A stretch of DNA of 64,000 nucleotides from Hyphobacterium indicum (GCF_003129605.1 NZ_QBDX01000001.1:620001-684000); one strand, 5' to 3'. Positions 1-11,451 are shown, numbered from the stretch's first letter. Made by a program: numbers and translations. Notes: generated by a model not told the origin, from the sequence alone.

Positions 1-104
1 TGTCCACCGCTGGGGGCGCTTGGCGCGCGCGGCGGTGCCAGAGGCATTCGGTTGTCGTGCTAGGAGGCGGTCTTAGACCGGATTCGATCCCTTGGCGAGA
101 GGGT

Positions 105-740
105 TTACCGCATTCCAATGCTGGCAAGTTCCCGCGACATGTTCTCGCGCGCCTGTGCGCCATACCGTGCCTCGAAATGATCGGTATGGAAGAGGCGGGG
201 CCGGTTCAGCGCACCTTCAAGGAATTTCCTCCGCCCGGAATCATACATCGGACGGGGTGCCAGCCGGTATTCCTTTCTAATGGCCTCGGCATAATCGTCA
301 TAGACATCGGCCGGTGCACCCAGAATGGAAAAGTCCGCATCCAGAAAGAGCGCGTCATCATGGTCCGCCCCGCCGCCTGCATGATGAGCGGTGGCCTGTA
401 TGAGACGGGCAACCCGGGTGACAAGACCGGAATCAGCACCACATCCGGACAGGCGGCGGACGGCCAGCCTGGCACTCTTGTCTTCGTTATCGCTCCGCAG
501 GGGCTTGTAGACGATGTCATGATACCAGATTGCCAGTTCGACCCGGGCAGGTTCGGAAACGTCATCCCAGACCGGGTCGAGCACGTCGAAAAGCGCCTCC
601 AGATGGCCGAGGCCGTGATATTTCCGGTGCGCTTCGCTGTGACGTTTGACAATCTCGGCAAACAGCTTCTGTGAGGCTGTCTTGCCGAGCAAAAGCCGGG
701 CGGCTGTTTTGTCCCATTTGGATCGCAGAAATTCGGTCAT
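105..740 (-). CDS. HD-domain metal-dependent phosphohydrolase-like protein
   Basis: A 211-residue cytosolic protein that reads as the COG4339-type HD superfamily, predicted metal-dependent hydrolases of unknown substrate. Visible metal-site candidates are H46 (YHGLGHLEAL), the H74-D75 pair in IWYHDIVY, H119-H120 (ATAHH) and D134/D136 (LFLDADF), the usual pattern H...HD...D. The ATG overlaps the TGA of the upstream solute-binding protein gene by four bases (ATGA), so it is probably translated by coupling as the last gene of the carA unit. The family call is firm from motifs. The substrate is unknown. Confidence 0.8.
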   Translation of the reverse strand: MTEFLRSKWDKTAARLLLGKTASQKLFAEIVKRHSEAHRKYHGLGHLEALFDVLDPVWDDVSEPARVELAIWYHDIVYKPLRSDNEDKSARLAVRRLSGCGADSGLVTRVARLIQATAHHAGGGADHDDALFLDADFSILGAPADVYDDYAEAIRKEYRLAPRPMYDSGRRKFLEGALNRPRLFHTDHFEARYGAQARENMSRELASIGMR

Positions 741-2278
741 GTTACGCCCAGCCTGCGCCAGAGTTGTGGCTGCACGCCGGGCGTAAGGCCGGTGACGCGC
801 TCCGAAATGAGCCAGTGCGCCTGTTCGTGCAAAAGGGGGATGATGACCTGCTGGTTCAGAAGGATGGATTCCGCCTGCCGGTAAAAGCCGGTCCGCGCAT
901 TGTCCTCCACGGCCTGGCGCGCAGATGTGATCGCCTCATTAAAGGCGGACGTTTCCGGTGTGCCCGTCTCGAACCAGCCGGAATCATCAGCAAATCCGCC
1001 TTGCGTAAACGGCTCCATAAGGAAATTCGGGTCGCCCTTCAGCCCGCGGTCAAAATGCGACAGCGCGACATCGAAATCGCCGCCGTCAACCGCGGAATAA
1101 AGATCGACCGGCGCTGTTGCGAGCAATTCAGTCTCGATCCCGGCCCGGTTCCAGTCATCCGCGATCGCTATGGCCAGCCGTTCACGGTCGCCGGATGTGG
1201 TCCGCAGCGTGATCCGCACCGGTTCGGTCGCCGCGTTTATCGGTGATGCCGTCTGATCCGTCGGAGGGCGCGGACTGTCGGGCAGGACGGTCTCTGCCAC
1301 ACTGGCGGTTCCATCCATGATCCGGGCAGCAAGAAAGGCGCGATCGGTGACATCTGACAGGTAGCGGCGCAGCGCCGGGCTTTGCAGAGCCTGTCGCTGC
1401 AGATTGAGTTTCAGATAGGTGAATTTCGGTGCCGGAAAACTGTGAACCTGCTCGCCCAATTGCGCTCGCAACAACGCGATCTGCGTTGGTGGCGGAGCTT
1501 CTGCCAGGTCAAAATCGCCAGCCCGGAACATGCGGGTACGGGTGGCGGCATCATCGACGATTTGAACACGGGCTGTGGCCACGGCGGCCGGCGCATGGCT
1601 GTACGCATTGCGGACAAGGTCAAAGGACAAGGCTCCGGCATCCGCAAGCGTGAAGGGACCGGAACCGGCAAAGTTTTCGGGCCGCACCCAGTCATTGCCA
1701 TGAGCTTCGACGATGTGGCGTGGGAAGGGATAGAATTCACGCATCAGCGTGGGGAAGATCCCGAGCGGTTGTTCCAGACGGAATTCGACCTGCCGGTCGC
1801 CGATCTGCCGGACACCGGCCTCGGAGGGGGCCAATTCCCCTGCCAGCACAGCGCGCGCATTCTCGACCGCATAGAAATCGCCGAGCTCACCGCCCGCCGT
1901 TGCCGGGTCCAGAATGCGGCGTACCGACCAGACGACATCATCCGGGGTCAGGGGTTGACCATCTGACCAGCGCAGCCCCTCCCGCAGTGTGAAAATCCAG
2001 CGCCGCCCGCCCTCCCGGGCCTCCCAGCTTTCCGCCAGTCCCGGTGCGAGGCCCAAATGATCGGAATAATCGGTCAGCGGTGTGAAGAGCTGCTTGTAGA
2101 GCAGGGCGGAGGCCGCAAACTGACCGATCGCGGGATCCAGTGAATCCGGCATATTGCCGATCGCCACACGCAACAGGCCGGGCGGCGCATCGCGGCGGCC
2201 GGAGCAGGCGGCGGCCCCCAGACCCGCGAGGCTCGTGAGGATGGCACCGCGCCGCGTCAGGCCAAAAGAAGGGGACAT
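737..2278 (-). CDS. ABC transporter solute-binding lipoprotein, family 5 (peptide/nickel type)
   Basis: A 513-residue extracytoplasmic binding protein of the DppA/OppA/SBP_bac_5 family. The N-terminus carries a Tat-like twin arginine (LTRRGAILT) and a lipobox ending at C25 (GAAAC), so it is probably an exported lipoprotein. The middle shows the family signature region from about residue 55 (DSLDPAIGQ, then YKQLFTPL and LAESWEAREGGRRWIFTLREGLRWSDGQPLTPDDVVWS). A good ribosome-binding site (GGAGG) lies six bases before the ATG. No permease or ATPase gene accompanies it, so the transporter partner must be elsewhere or the protein acts alone. It starts 14 bases after the methyltransferase/dioxygenase fusion gene and overlaps the HD gene. 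Confidence 0.85.
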   Translation of the reverse strand: MSPSFGLTRRGAILTSLAGLGAAACSGRRDAPPGLLRVAIGNMPDSLDPAIGQFAASALLYKQLFTPLTDYSDHLGLAPGLAESWEAREGGRRWIFTLREGLRWSDGQPLTPDDVVWSVRRILDPATAGGELGDFYAVENARAVLAGELAPSEAGVRQIGDRQVEFRLEQPLGIFPTLMREFYPFPRHIVEAHGNDWVRPENFAGSGPFTLADAGALSFDLVRNAYSHAPAAVATARVQIVDDAATRTRMFRAGDFDLAEAPPPTQIALLRAQLGEQVHSFPAPKFTYLKLNLQRQALQSPALRRYLSDVTDRAFLAARIMDGTASVAETVLPDSPRPPTDQTASPINAATEPVRITLRTTSGDRERLAIAIADDWNRAGIETELLATAPVDLYSAVDGGDFDVALSHFDRGLKGDPNFLMEPFTQGGFADDSGWFETGTPETSAFNEAITSARQAVEDNARTGFYRQAESILLNQQVIIPLLHEQAHWLISERVTGLTPGVQPQLWRRLGVT

Positions 2279-2292
2279 CGGGCCTCCGGTTT

Positions 2293-3918
2293 TCAGACAG
2301 TTTCGACAAGGCGTGAGGGATCCGCATCGCGCTTTCTGCGTTCAACGAAATACAATCCGCCTGTGTCCCAGCGCTCGACCGGACCATAATGCTTCATCGC
2401 GTCCAGCGCGGTGTAGTGCGAGATGATGGCTTTGCGCAAACGATCCGGGTTTTTCGCCACTGTCCCGCGATGCAAGAGTCGCGCATGCCAGATCAGCACA
2501 TCGCCTTTTCCGGCAGTGAAATCGACTTTCTCGAGATTCTCCTGCGCGATCTTTTCTTCGAAAAAGGGCGTCAGGACGCGTTCGGAATGGATCGGCCAGG
2601 CGCGGGTTTGGCGCACTTCTTCGGGCACAAAACTCAATATCTTGCTTTTCTTGATATGTGGCCATTTGTGGGACCCGGGGACGAACTGGAAGGGTCCGGA
2701 ATCCGGCGTGATCGTATCCAGCGCAAACCAGCAGGCCACATAGCGTCCGCGGACCTCGTCCGGATTGAGATAATCGTCTTGGTGCCAGTCGCGCTGGGTC
2801 GTTTTCCAGCCCGTCAAGTTGAGATTCATCACCATTTCCTCGCCGATCAGCGATTGCAGCGTATCGACGAGGGGTTTGTAGAGGCAGAGATCGCGGATTT
2901 CCCGGACGTCCATATAAGGGGTTTCGTCATCCCAACCGCCATCGGCCTGCACGCGTTCGCGGACGCGGCAATAGGCATCGACAATCTCTTCGGGAATGAA
3001 ATTGCGCAGGATCAGATAGCCATGCTCGCGCCAGTGCCGTTGCGGCTCCGTCAACCGGCTTTCATCGACCTGACGCCGGTCTAGCGGCGGCAGCATATTG
3101 TCCGATGGCGCGTCCTCGGCAATGTCCGGCCAGCGGATCGCCGCCTTGTGCGGATTCTGGGCATAAAAGAGCAATTCCTCATCGCCGCCAGCGCCACCGG
3201 CAAGCTGCACGCGGCAGGCACCGAACCCGGCCGTGCGGGCGGCTTGCTCCAGACTTTCCGGTGTGAAGAACCAGCGCCGCACATTGGCCGCGAGACCCGG
3301 CCATTGCGGACCTTTCTCCTTGCGGATTTCAGATCCGTAATTGGGCGTTGACACCATCAATAGCCCGCCCGGCTTCAGCCTTGCGCGGCAGGCCTTCAGA
3401 AATGCGACCGGATCATCCGTGAAGCTGATTACATCGAGTGCCGTTACGACCTCATAGGCGCGCTCCGGCAATTGGCTGTCCTCGATCCGCACGGGCTCCA
3501 CCGGAATATCGAGATGCCGGGTGCCCCAGTGCGCGATCTCGATCCACGGATCGAGGCCCTGGACCTTCCAGCCATGGGCCCGGCAGTGAAACAGGAAATA
3601 TCCGGGCCCGGACCCGACATCCAGGACATGCTTGTCCCAGGGCCCGGTCTTCACCACCCAGGGCGTCAAATCCCGGGCAGCTTCCATCATGCGGTCGAAC
3701 TTGAACGACAGGCCGGAAAGGTCGAGCGCGTTCCAGTCGTCAAGATAATGTCTGGCCGGAAGATGGGTGAAATCGAAGGCGGCGGCCGGCTCACGCTGGG
3801 CAAGGCCGCAACGATTACAGGCATTGATACCGGCTTTCTGGCCCAGAGGAATGTCAAAAGCGGGATAGGCGGTTTCAAAAGCGCCGTCGCACGATGGACA
3901 GGTCCGGGCTGCCTCCAT
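2293..3918 (-). CDS. SAM methyltransferase - phytanoyl-CoA dioxygenase (PhyH) fusion protein
   Basis: A 541-residue two-domain protein. Residues 7-37 hold a possible zinc knuckle (C7, C10, C34, C37). Residues 98-110 hold the class I methyltransferase SAM loop (VLDVGSGPGYFLF), followed by TALDVISF and KPGGLLMVSTP. From about residue 290 a PhyH-type Fe(II)/2-oxoglutarate oxygenase follows, with the iron ligands H379xD381 (WHQDDY) and distal H483 (LLHRG). The ATG overlaps the carA stop by one base, which argues for co-transcription. The two chemistries suggest methylation and hydroxylation of one small molecule. The substrate cannot be read from the sequence. Domain calls are strong; the role is unknown. 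Confidence 0.85.
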   Translation of the reverse strand: MEAARTCPSCDGAFETAYPAFDIPLGQKAGINACNRCGLAQREPAAAFDFTHLPARHYLDDWNALDLSGLSFKFDRMMEAARDLTPWVVKTGPWDKHVLDVGSGPGYFLFHCRAHGWKVQGLDPWIEIAHWGTRHLDIPVEPVRIEDSQLPERAYEVVTALDVISFTDDPVAFLKACRARLKPGGLLMVSTPNYGSEIRKEKGPQWPGLAANVRRWFFTPESLEQAARTAGFGACRVQLAGGAGGDEELLFYAQNPHKAAIRWPDIAEDAPSDNMLPPLDRRQVDESRLTEPQRHWREHGYLILRNFIPEEIVDAYCRVRERVQADGGWDDETPYMDVREIRDLCLYKPLVDTLQSLIGEEMVMNLNLTGWKTTQRDWHQDDYLNPDEVRGRYVACWFALDTITPDSGPFQFVPGSHKWPHIKKSKILSFVPEEVRQTRAWPIHSERVLTPFFEEKIAQENLEKVDFTAGKGDVLIWHARLLHRGTVAKNPDRLRKAIISHYTALDAMKHYGPVERWDTGGLYFVERRKRDADPSRLVETV

Positions 3919-5102
3919 CAGGCCGTCTCTTTGGCGAGCGATGCGACAAAGCGGTCAAAGACGGCATAGCTGTCCTGCGGACCGGGGCTGGCTTCCGGGT
4001 GATGCTGCACCGACATGACCGGACGCGAGGTCAGGCGGAAACCGCAATTCGAGCCATCAAAAAGCGACACATGGGTTTCGACGGCATCGTCGGGCAGACT
4101 GCTGACATCGACCGCAAATCCGTGATTCATGGACACGATCTCGACCTGACCGGTCTCGTGATTCTTGACCGGGTGGTTGGCACCATGATGGCCTTGCGGC
4201 ATCTTGAGGGTCTTGCCGCCCAGCGCCAGCGCCAGCATCTGGTGACCAAGGCAGATGCCCAGAACGGGGATGCCGGCATCAATGACGCCGCGGATTGCGT
4301 CCAGCGCGTATGTCCCGGTGGCAGCAGGATCTCCGGGCCCGTTGGACACCACCACACCGTCCGGCATGAGCGCCAGAATGTCGGCGGCGGAGGCTTTGCC
4401 GCTGACCACTTTCACCTGCGCACCGGCGGAGACGAGCCGGCGTAAAATGTTGGCTTTCACGCCATAATCGAGCACTACGACAAGCGGACCGTCTGTGGAC
4501 CCGGCCGCGTTTCCGCCCTCCCAGTCCCAATCACCAATGGACCAGTCGGCGTTTTCGCTCGACATGACACCGGCCGCCAATTCGCGGCCTTCCATGGAGG
4601 GGGCGTTGCGGGCTTGGTCTTTCAGGGCTTCAAGATCGAAATCATCCGTTTCGGAATGCGCAATCACAGCCATGGGCATGCCGCTTTCGCGAATACGCCG
4701 GGTGATGGCGCGGGTGTCGACGCCGGAAATGCCGATAATGCCGCGCCGGGCCATCCAGCCGGCAAAGTGAGCGGTCGACCGGTAATTGGCGGGCGCGGTC
4801 ATGTCCGCGCGCATCACCATGCCCGTGGCAGCCCGCATGGCAGCATCGCAACTGGCTTCCTCGTCTTCATCATTCGTGCCGACATTTCCGACATGCGGGA
4901 AGGTGAAACACACGATCTGGCCCGCATAGGACGGGTCGGCGAGAATTTCCTGCTGGCCCGTCATGGCCGTATTGAAGCACAACTCGCCGACTGATTCGCC
5001 AGTCGCGCCAAGGCCATGGCCCGCAAATACGGTACCGTCCGCCAGCACGAGCCGGGCGTAACCTGTTGGCTTTGGGGCTTGATTTTTTTGCGTCGTCGTC
5101 AT
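3918..5102 (-). CDS. carA: Carbamoyl-phosphate synthase small subunit (glutamine amidotransferase)
   Basis: A 394-residue CarA, which releases ammonia from glutamine for the large subunit CarB in arginine and pyrimidine synthesis. The N-terminal small-subunit domain (DGTVFAGHGLGATGESVGELCFNTAMTGQQEI) is followed by a class I glutaminase domain with the triad C284 (GICLGHQML), H368 and E370 (HHPEASPGP). A good Shine-Dalgarno (AAGGAG) precedes the ATG. carB is not in the window. carA is the first gene of a unit whose next three genes have no evident link to carbamoyl phosphate. Confidence 0.98.
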   Translation of the reverse strand: MTTTQKNQAPKPTGYARLVLADGTVFAGHGLGATGESVGELCFNTAMTGQQEILADPSYAGQIVCFTFPHVGNVGTNDEDEEASCDAAMRAATGMVMRADMTAPANYRSTAHFAGWMARRGIIGISGVDTRAITRRIRESGMPMAVIAHSETDDFDLEALKDQARNAPSMEGRELAAGVMSSENADWSIGDWDWEGGNAAGSTDGPLVVVLDYGVKANILRRLVSAGAQVKVVSGKASAADILALMPDGVVVSNGPGDPAATGTYALDAIRGVIDAGIPVLGICLGHQMLALALGGKTLKMPQGHHGANHPVKNHETGQVEIVSMNHGFAVDVSSLPDDAVETHVSLFDGSNCGFRLTSRPVMSVQHHPEASPGPQDSYAVFDRFVASLAKETA

Positions 5103-5165
5103 ACGAGCGCGCTCCTTGCAAAAAGAGGGCGGGGATCGCTATCTTTTATATCTTGGTGGCGCGCG

Positions 5166-5194
5166 AAGCTAGGAGACGCGCCGCAAAGCGTCAA
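5166..5194 (-). promoter_or_regulatory. Candidate sigma-70 promoter for carA
   Basis: Read on the minus strand, TTGACG (5194-5189) is followed after 17 bases by TAGCTT (5171-5166), which lies about 65 bases before the carA ATG. The spacing is ideal and the -35 box is strong, while the -10 box is only a partial match. Prediction by eye only. Confidence 0.45.
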
Positions 5195-5263
5195 GAAACG
5201 ATCTGAGCAGGAAAACGCTTTAAAAATAAAAAGCTTACGGATCGTCCGCTAGGCATTGAGGTT

Positions 5264-5740
5264 ATGGGTGACATGTCCATACGTGAAAGAATTCTCTCCG
5301 ATCTGAAAACGGCGATGAAAAACAAGGATGCTGTGCGCCTCTCGACGCTCCGCCTTGTTTCGACCGCGATCAAGGATCGGGACATCGCTGCCCGCGCGGA
5401 AGACCGCTGCCAGGGCTGCGAGTCCGGCGAGATCATGGCGATACTGCAAAAGCTTGCCAAACAGCGGGATGAAAGCGCCGAGACTTACGAGAAGGCCGGC
5501 CGGCTGGATCTGGCGGAAAAAGAGCGCATAGAAGCCGAGATTGTCCGCGAATACCTGCCCAGGCCCATGGATGAAGAGGAAATCGAAGACGCTGCGCGCG
5601 GCGTGGTCGAGGAACTCGGTGCCACGGGTCTGAAGGATATGGGCAAATGCATGGGCGCGTTGAAGGAACGCTATACCGGCCGCATGGATTTCTCGCAGGC
5701 CGGCGCGAAGATCAAAAATCTCCTCACCGACGCAGCGTGA
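5264..5740 (+). CDS. GatB/Yqey-domain protein
   Basis: A 158-residue protein of the Yqey family, a helical domain related to the tail domain of GatB that is thought to bind tRNA. Typical stretches are SIRERILSDLKTAMKNKD near the N-terminus, AEKERIEAEIVREYLPRPMDEEEI in the middle and GRMDFSQAGAKIKNLL at the C-terminus. Two starts are possible: ATG 5264 (MGDMS), or ATG 5273, which is better spaced from TTGAGG at 5256-5261 and gives the usual family N-terminus. It is divergent from carA and 61 bases upstream of dnaG, the common alphaproteobacterial order. Confidence 0.9.
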   Translation: MGDMSIRERILSDLKTAMKNKDAVRLSTLRLVSTAIKDRDIAARAEDRCQGCESGEIMAILQKLAKQRDESAETYEKAGRLDLAEKERIEAEIVREYLPRPMDEEEIEDAARGVVEELGATGLKDMGKCMGALKERYTGRMDFSQAGAKIKNLLTDAA

Positions 5741-5801
5741 GCCGTCGCCAATCTGCGCCTGATGTCGTAGTCTGCCGTGTTCTGGAACGGCCGGTAACCG
5801 C

Positions 5802-7625
5802 ATGCGTCTGACTGACGATTTCAAGGATGAGATACGTGCCCGGGTCCGGATGTCGGACCTGGTCGGCAGGAAGATTCAGCTCAAGCGCCAGGGCCGCGAG
5901 TTCGCCGGCTTGTCACCGTTCAAGAAGGAAAAGACGCCGTCCTTCTTCGTCAATGACGAGAAGAAATTCTACCATTGTTTTGCCTCTGGTGAACATGGTG
6001 ACGCGTTTGACTGGCTGATGAAGATGGAAGGCCTGTCCTTCATGGAGGCCGCCGAGCAGCTGGCGTCCATTGCCGGCCTGCCCTTGCCCAAGGCCGATCC
6101 GGATGCCGCCCGGAGGGCGGAAGCGTCCAAATCCCTGATCGAATGGATGGAGCTGGCCCAGCGTTTCTATGCAAGGCAATTGCGATCCGGTTCAGGATCG
6201 GACGCCCGCCACTATCTGGAGCGCCGCGGCTATGGCCCGGCCGAATGGGAAACCTACGAGATCGGGTATGCGCCCGATTCCCGCACAGCACTGAAGGACG
6301 AGCTGATCGCGGCCGGCGCGAAACCGGCCGAGCTGATCGATTGCGGCCTTTTGATTGCGCCGGATGATGGGGGGGCGCCGTATGACCGCTTCCGTGGCCG
6401 TATCATGTTCGCGATCCGCGATCCGCGAAACCGGCTGGTCGCCTTTGGCGGACGCGCCATGTCTGCGAATGCGCGCGCCAAATATCTCAACTCACCGGAA
6501 ACGCCGATCTTTCACAAAGGCAATAATCTCTACCGCTACCCGCAAGCCCGTAAAGCCGCTGCAGACCCCAAATCCGGTGCGCGCGGCCTGATCGTCGCGG
6601 AAGGCTATTTTGACGCCATTGCGCTGGCACGCGCCGGGCTGGAACATGCCGTGGCGCCGCTGGGAACCGCGCTGGGCGAAGACCAGATGCAGCTCCTCTG
6701 GCGCGCAGGCGGTGAGCCGACGCTCTGCTTTGATGGCGATAATGCCGGGCGTATGGCGGCCAATCGCGCAGCGGAACGCGCGCTGCCTCTATTGGAGCCG
6801 GGCCGGACTTTGCGTTTTGTCTTCCTGCCCGAAGGCAAGGATCCCGACGACATTTTGCGCGATGACGGCGCATCCGCGCTGAAAGAGGCGCTGGGTCATA
6901 CGCGGCCGCTGGCGTCCATATTGTGGGATATAGAGGCCGAAAAAGAACCGCTGGATGATCCCGACCGCCGCGCCGGTTTTCGCAAACGGCTGCGCGCCTT
7001 GCTCTACCGGATCGAGAACCCGGCCGTGCGCGAGGAATACCAGCGGGAGTTTGACCAGAAGCTGGAACAGATTTTCGGCGCAACGCGCCGGTCCGGCGGG
7101 CGGTATTTCAAGAAAGGCGCAGCACTGGGGGCGACGGCTGAAACCAAGCGTCTGGTTGAAACCGGACCGGTTCCGGCAAAGCTCCGCCACTTGCTATTGG
7201 CGGCCGTGGAATATCCGGAAATTGCCGAAAATCAGGCTGAACGGCTCTCCGGACTGAAATGCGGTCCGCTTGATACACTTCGCGATGCCATTCTCGATGC
7301 GATGGCCGAGGGCCATGTTGAACTTTCCGGCGGCATGCGGAATTATCTTGCAGGACAGGGGTTTGCGGCCGTTCTCAAGCGCCTCGATCTGGAGAAACAG
7401 CCCATGCGCGCCGCTCTTGGAGGTGACACGGCTACTGTTATCCAGCGCGAAGAGGCTTGGACACGCATCGCAAGCGATTATATGGAACAGACGGGGTATA
7501 ATATAAAGCGGCAGGAAATGCGGTCTCGGCTCGCCGAGGAGATTGAGAATGACGACGCCGATACAGTACGTGGCTTGATGGAAATCCATCGCCGCGGCAA
7601 GGCGCGCCGTCAGACAGACCAATAG
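5802..7625 (+). CDS. dnaG: DNA primase
   Basis: A 607-residue bacterial primase that makes RNA primers for replication. It has the zinc-finger-like N-terminus, the catalytic core with the TOPRIM region ([17 protein letters not shown], then [21 protein letters not shown]) and a C-terminal helicase-binding region. The N-terminal zinc site is degenerate: at the positions of E. coli C40, H43, C61 and C64 this protein has S38, K41, C59 and S62 ([13 protein letters not shown] and [12 protein letters not shown]), so only one ligand remains. The rest of the domain is well conserved, so the fold is kept. The gene sits directly upstream of rpoD. Confidence 0.97.
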   Translation: MRLTDDFKDEIRARVRMSDLVGRKIQLKRQGREFAGLSPFKKEKTPSFFVNDEKKFYHCFASGEHGDAFDWLMKMEGLSFMEAAEQLASIAGLPLPKADPDAARRAEASKSLIEWMELAQRFYARQLRSGSGSDARHYLERRGYGPAEWETYEIGYAPDSRTALKDELIAAGAKPAELIDCGLLIAPDDGGAPYDRFRGRIMFAIRDPRNRLVAFGGRAMSANARAKYLNSPETPIFHKGNNLYRYPQARKAAADPKSGARGLIVAEGYFDAIALARAGLEHAVAPLGTALGEDQMQLLWRAGGEPTLCFDGDNAGRMAANRAAERALPLLEPGRTLRFVFLPEGKDPDDILRDDGASALKEALGHTRPLASILWDIEAEKEPLDDPDRRAGFRKRLRALLYRIENPAVREEYQREFDQKLEQIFGATRRSGGRYFKKGAALGATAETKRLVETGPVPAKLRHLLLAAVEYPEIAENQAERLSGLKCGPLDTLRDAILDAMAEGHVELSGGMRNYLAGQGFAAVLKRLDLEKQPMRAALGGDTATVIQREEAWTRIASDYMEQTGYNIKRQEMRSRLAEEIENDDADTVRGLMEIHRRGKARRQTDQ

Positions 7626-7683
7626 GTCAGTCAAGGTCAGGAATTGCGAGCGGCACCACGCCGCCGGACGGGAAAATCAGGTA

Positions 7684-9750
<2,067 letters not shown>

Positions 9751-9801
9751 TGCCCGCGCGGGCGTCATTCCGGATATGAGCCGGAATCTGGAGCATACTG
9801 C

Positions 9802-9830
9802 GCGGCCCACCGGATCAACCGGTGGGCCGC
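9802..9830 (+). terminator. Terminator hairpin after rpoD
   Basis: A perfect 12-bp stem (GCGGCCCACCGG, loop ATCAA, then its exact complement) lies 51 bases after the rpoD stop. It is followed by TCTGTATT, which is only moderately T-rich. The length and GC content of the stem make an intrinsic terminator likely. Confidence 0.75.
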
Positions 9831-9856
9831 TCTGTATTCAGCCATAGGAGCAATAT

Positions 9857-10090
9857 ATGACCGGCATCACCATTCGCGCTGCGCGTCCGAAGGATGCGGC
9901 GGCCATTGCCCGCCTCTCGGCCGAGCTCAATGAAGTCGTCAACGACTCGACCGAGCACTGCACGCCGGAAAACATCAAGGCGACACTCTTCTTCGACGAC
10001 ACCAGCTTTCATGTGCTGGTGGCTGAAAAGGACGGCGAGCCCGTTTGTCTGGCATGCCTTCCTTTTCGTCCCACCTACGCAAGGCTCTGA
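9857..10090 (+). pseudogene. Truncated, frameshifted GNAT acetyltransferase copy
   Basis: The open frame codes for 77 residues. The first 64 or so match the start of the intact GNAT gene at 11452 closely (both share ELNEVVNDSTEHCTPENI and nearly identical DNA at 9929-9975). Near 10043 an apparent 8-base deletion shifts the frame: the other frame continues with VWHAF, matching VWHAY in the intact copy. Similarity then stops at about 10060-10065. The acetyl-CoA-binding half is missing, so it cannot be an active enzyme. Its TGA abuts the ATG of the following channel gene (TGAATG), so the remnant may still be translated and act as a leader for that gene. Confidence 0.8.
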
Positions 10091-11443
10091 ATGATGACCC
10101 GGTCAATTTCATTCTTTTGCGCTTTGCTGGCCGTCCCCCTGGCGGTGGTCCTACTTGCTTTGGCTCCCCACGCTTTCGGCCAGGACACGCCCGAGCCGGA
10201 CGGCGAGATTGTGCTGGAGGAGGCGGCGCCTACCGATACCGCCATCGCGCAGCGCATCGAGACGATTTTCGGTCAGATCGAGACCCTGGCGGATGTCGAG
10301 GCCTCCGTCACCGCAGGCGTGGTCACGCTGACCGGCGAGACCCTGACCGCCGAGGCGGCCGAGCGGGCGATGGCGCTGGCCGGCCGGGTGCAGGGCGTCG
10401 TCACGGTGGAGAACCGCATCGAGCGCGATGTCTCGGTCAACACCCGCATCGCCCCGGCAGTCGGTGCGCTGGAGGCGCGCTTGGAAGGGATGGTACGTAT
10501 CGCGCCGCTGATTGCGCTGGCCGTGGCGGTCTTCGTAGCCCTCGCGCTACTCGGCTGGCTGCTGTCGCGCTGGAAAGGGTTGTGGCGGGCGATCACGCCC
10601 AACCGCTTCATCGCCGACCTGCTGGGCGGTACGGTGTTCGCGCTGCTGCTGATGCTAGCCTTTGTGGCGGCCTTGAGCCTGCTCGACGCAGCGGCTTTCC
10701 TGGGCGCACTGCTGGGCGCGGCCGGCGTCATTGGCCTCGCCATCGGGTTCGCGGTTCGCGACACGATCGAGAACTATGTCGCCTCGGTCATGCTGTCTGT
10801 ACGCCAGCCCTTCCGGCCGAACGACCATGTGGTGATTGACGGTCATGAAGGCCGCGTGATCCGCCTGACCTCGCGCGCCACCATATTGATGACGTTGCAG
10901 GGCAATCATCTCCGCATTCCCAATGCGACCGTTTTCAAGGCGGTGATCCTGAACTACACGCGCAATCCCGAACGCCGCTTCGAATTCGGGCTGGGCCTCG
11001 ATCCGGACGAGGATCCGCTCGACGCCATCGAGACCGGGGCCGGCGCGATGGCCGCGCTCGATTTCGTGCTGTCCGATCCGGCTCCGCTGGGCGTGATCGA
11101 AGAGGTGGGGGATTCCACCATCAATCTCTTCTTTGCCGGCTGGGTCGACCAGGACCGGGTCGATTTCGCCAAGTCGCGTTCGGCCGCCATCGCCGCGGTC
11201 AAGACCGCCCTGGAAACCGCCGGCTTCACCCTGCCCGATCCCGGCTACCGGGTGAGTCTCGAAGGTGCGGTGCCCTCAGGCATGCCCACCGAGGCGGCCC
11301 CCCGGGCCATACCGTCCCGTCCGGCCCATTCGGAGACCCACCCCGACGTCGCGCCTGACACCGCCATTGCGCGCCGCGTCGCCGAAGAGCGCCGCGAGGG
11401 CGATACCCCCGACCTGCTCTCCGAGCAGGCCCCGACCGAGTAG
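10091..11443 (+). CDS. BON-domain MscS-family mechanosensitive channel
   Basis: A 450-residue inner-membrane protein. After a signal-like segment (residues 1-30), a BON domain spans about residues 50-115 (VEASVTAGVVTLTGETLTAEAAERAMALAGRVQGVVTVENRI). Transmembrane segments follow at about 137-160 and 178-230. The MscS core is clear: GVIGLAIGFAVRDTIENYVASVML, then the beta domain PFRPNDHVVIDGHEGRVIRLTSRATIL. It probably opens under membrane tension to release solutes, with BON perhaps contacting the periplasm or lipid. The ATG follows directly on the stop of the broken GNAT copy, and an intact GNAT gene lies eight bases downstream, so the channel gene is flanked by two versions of one neighbour. 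Confidence 0.9.
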   Translation: MMTRSISFFCALLAVPLAVVLLALAPHAFGQDTPEPDGEIVLEEAAPTDTAIAQRIETIFGQIETLADVEASVTAGVVTLTGETLTAEAAERAMALAGRVQGVVTVENRIERDVSVNTRIAPAVGALEARLEGMVRIAPLIALAVAVFVALALLGWLLSRWKGLWRAITPNRFIADLLGGTVFALLLMLAFVAALSLLDAAAFLGALLGAAGVIGLAIGFAVRDTIENYVASVMLSVRQPFRPNDHVVIDGHEGRVIRLTSRATILMTLQGNHLRIPNATVFKAVILNYTRNPERRFEFGLGLDPDEDPLDAIETGAGAMAALDFVLSDPAPLGVIEEVGDSTINLFFAGWVDQDRVDFAKSRSAAIAAVKTALETAGFTLPDPGYRVSLEGAVPSGMPTEAAPRAIPSRPAHSETHPDVAPDTAIARRVAEERREGDTPDLLSEQAPTE

Positions 11444-11451
11444 GAGCGATC

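Noticed and set aside
1-104. Possible gene running off the left edge
   Set aside because: No frame in this stretch shows family features, and the frames that cross it are antisense to the HD-domain gene.
10045-10839. Open frame of 264 codons overlapping the channel gene
   Set aside because: It is out of frame with the clear BON-MscS gene and codes for Gly/Arg-rich low-complexity sequence with no motif.
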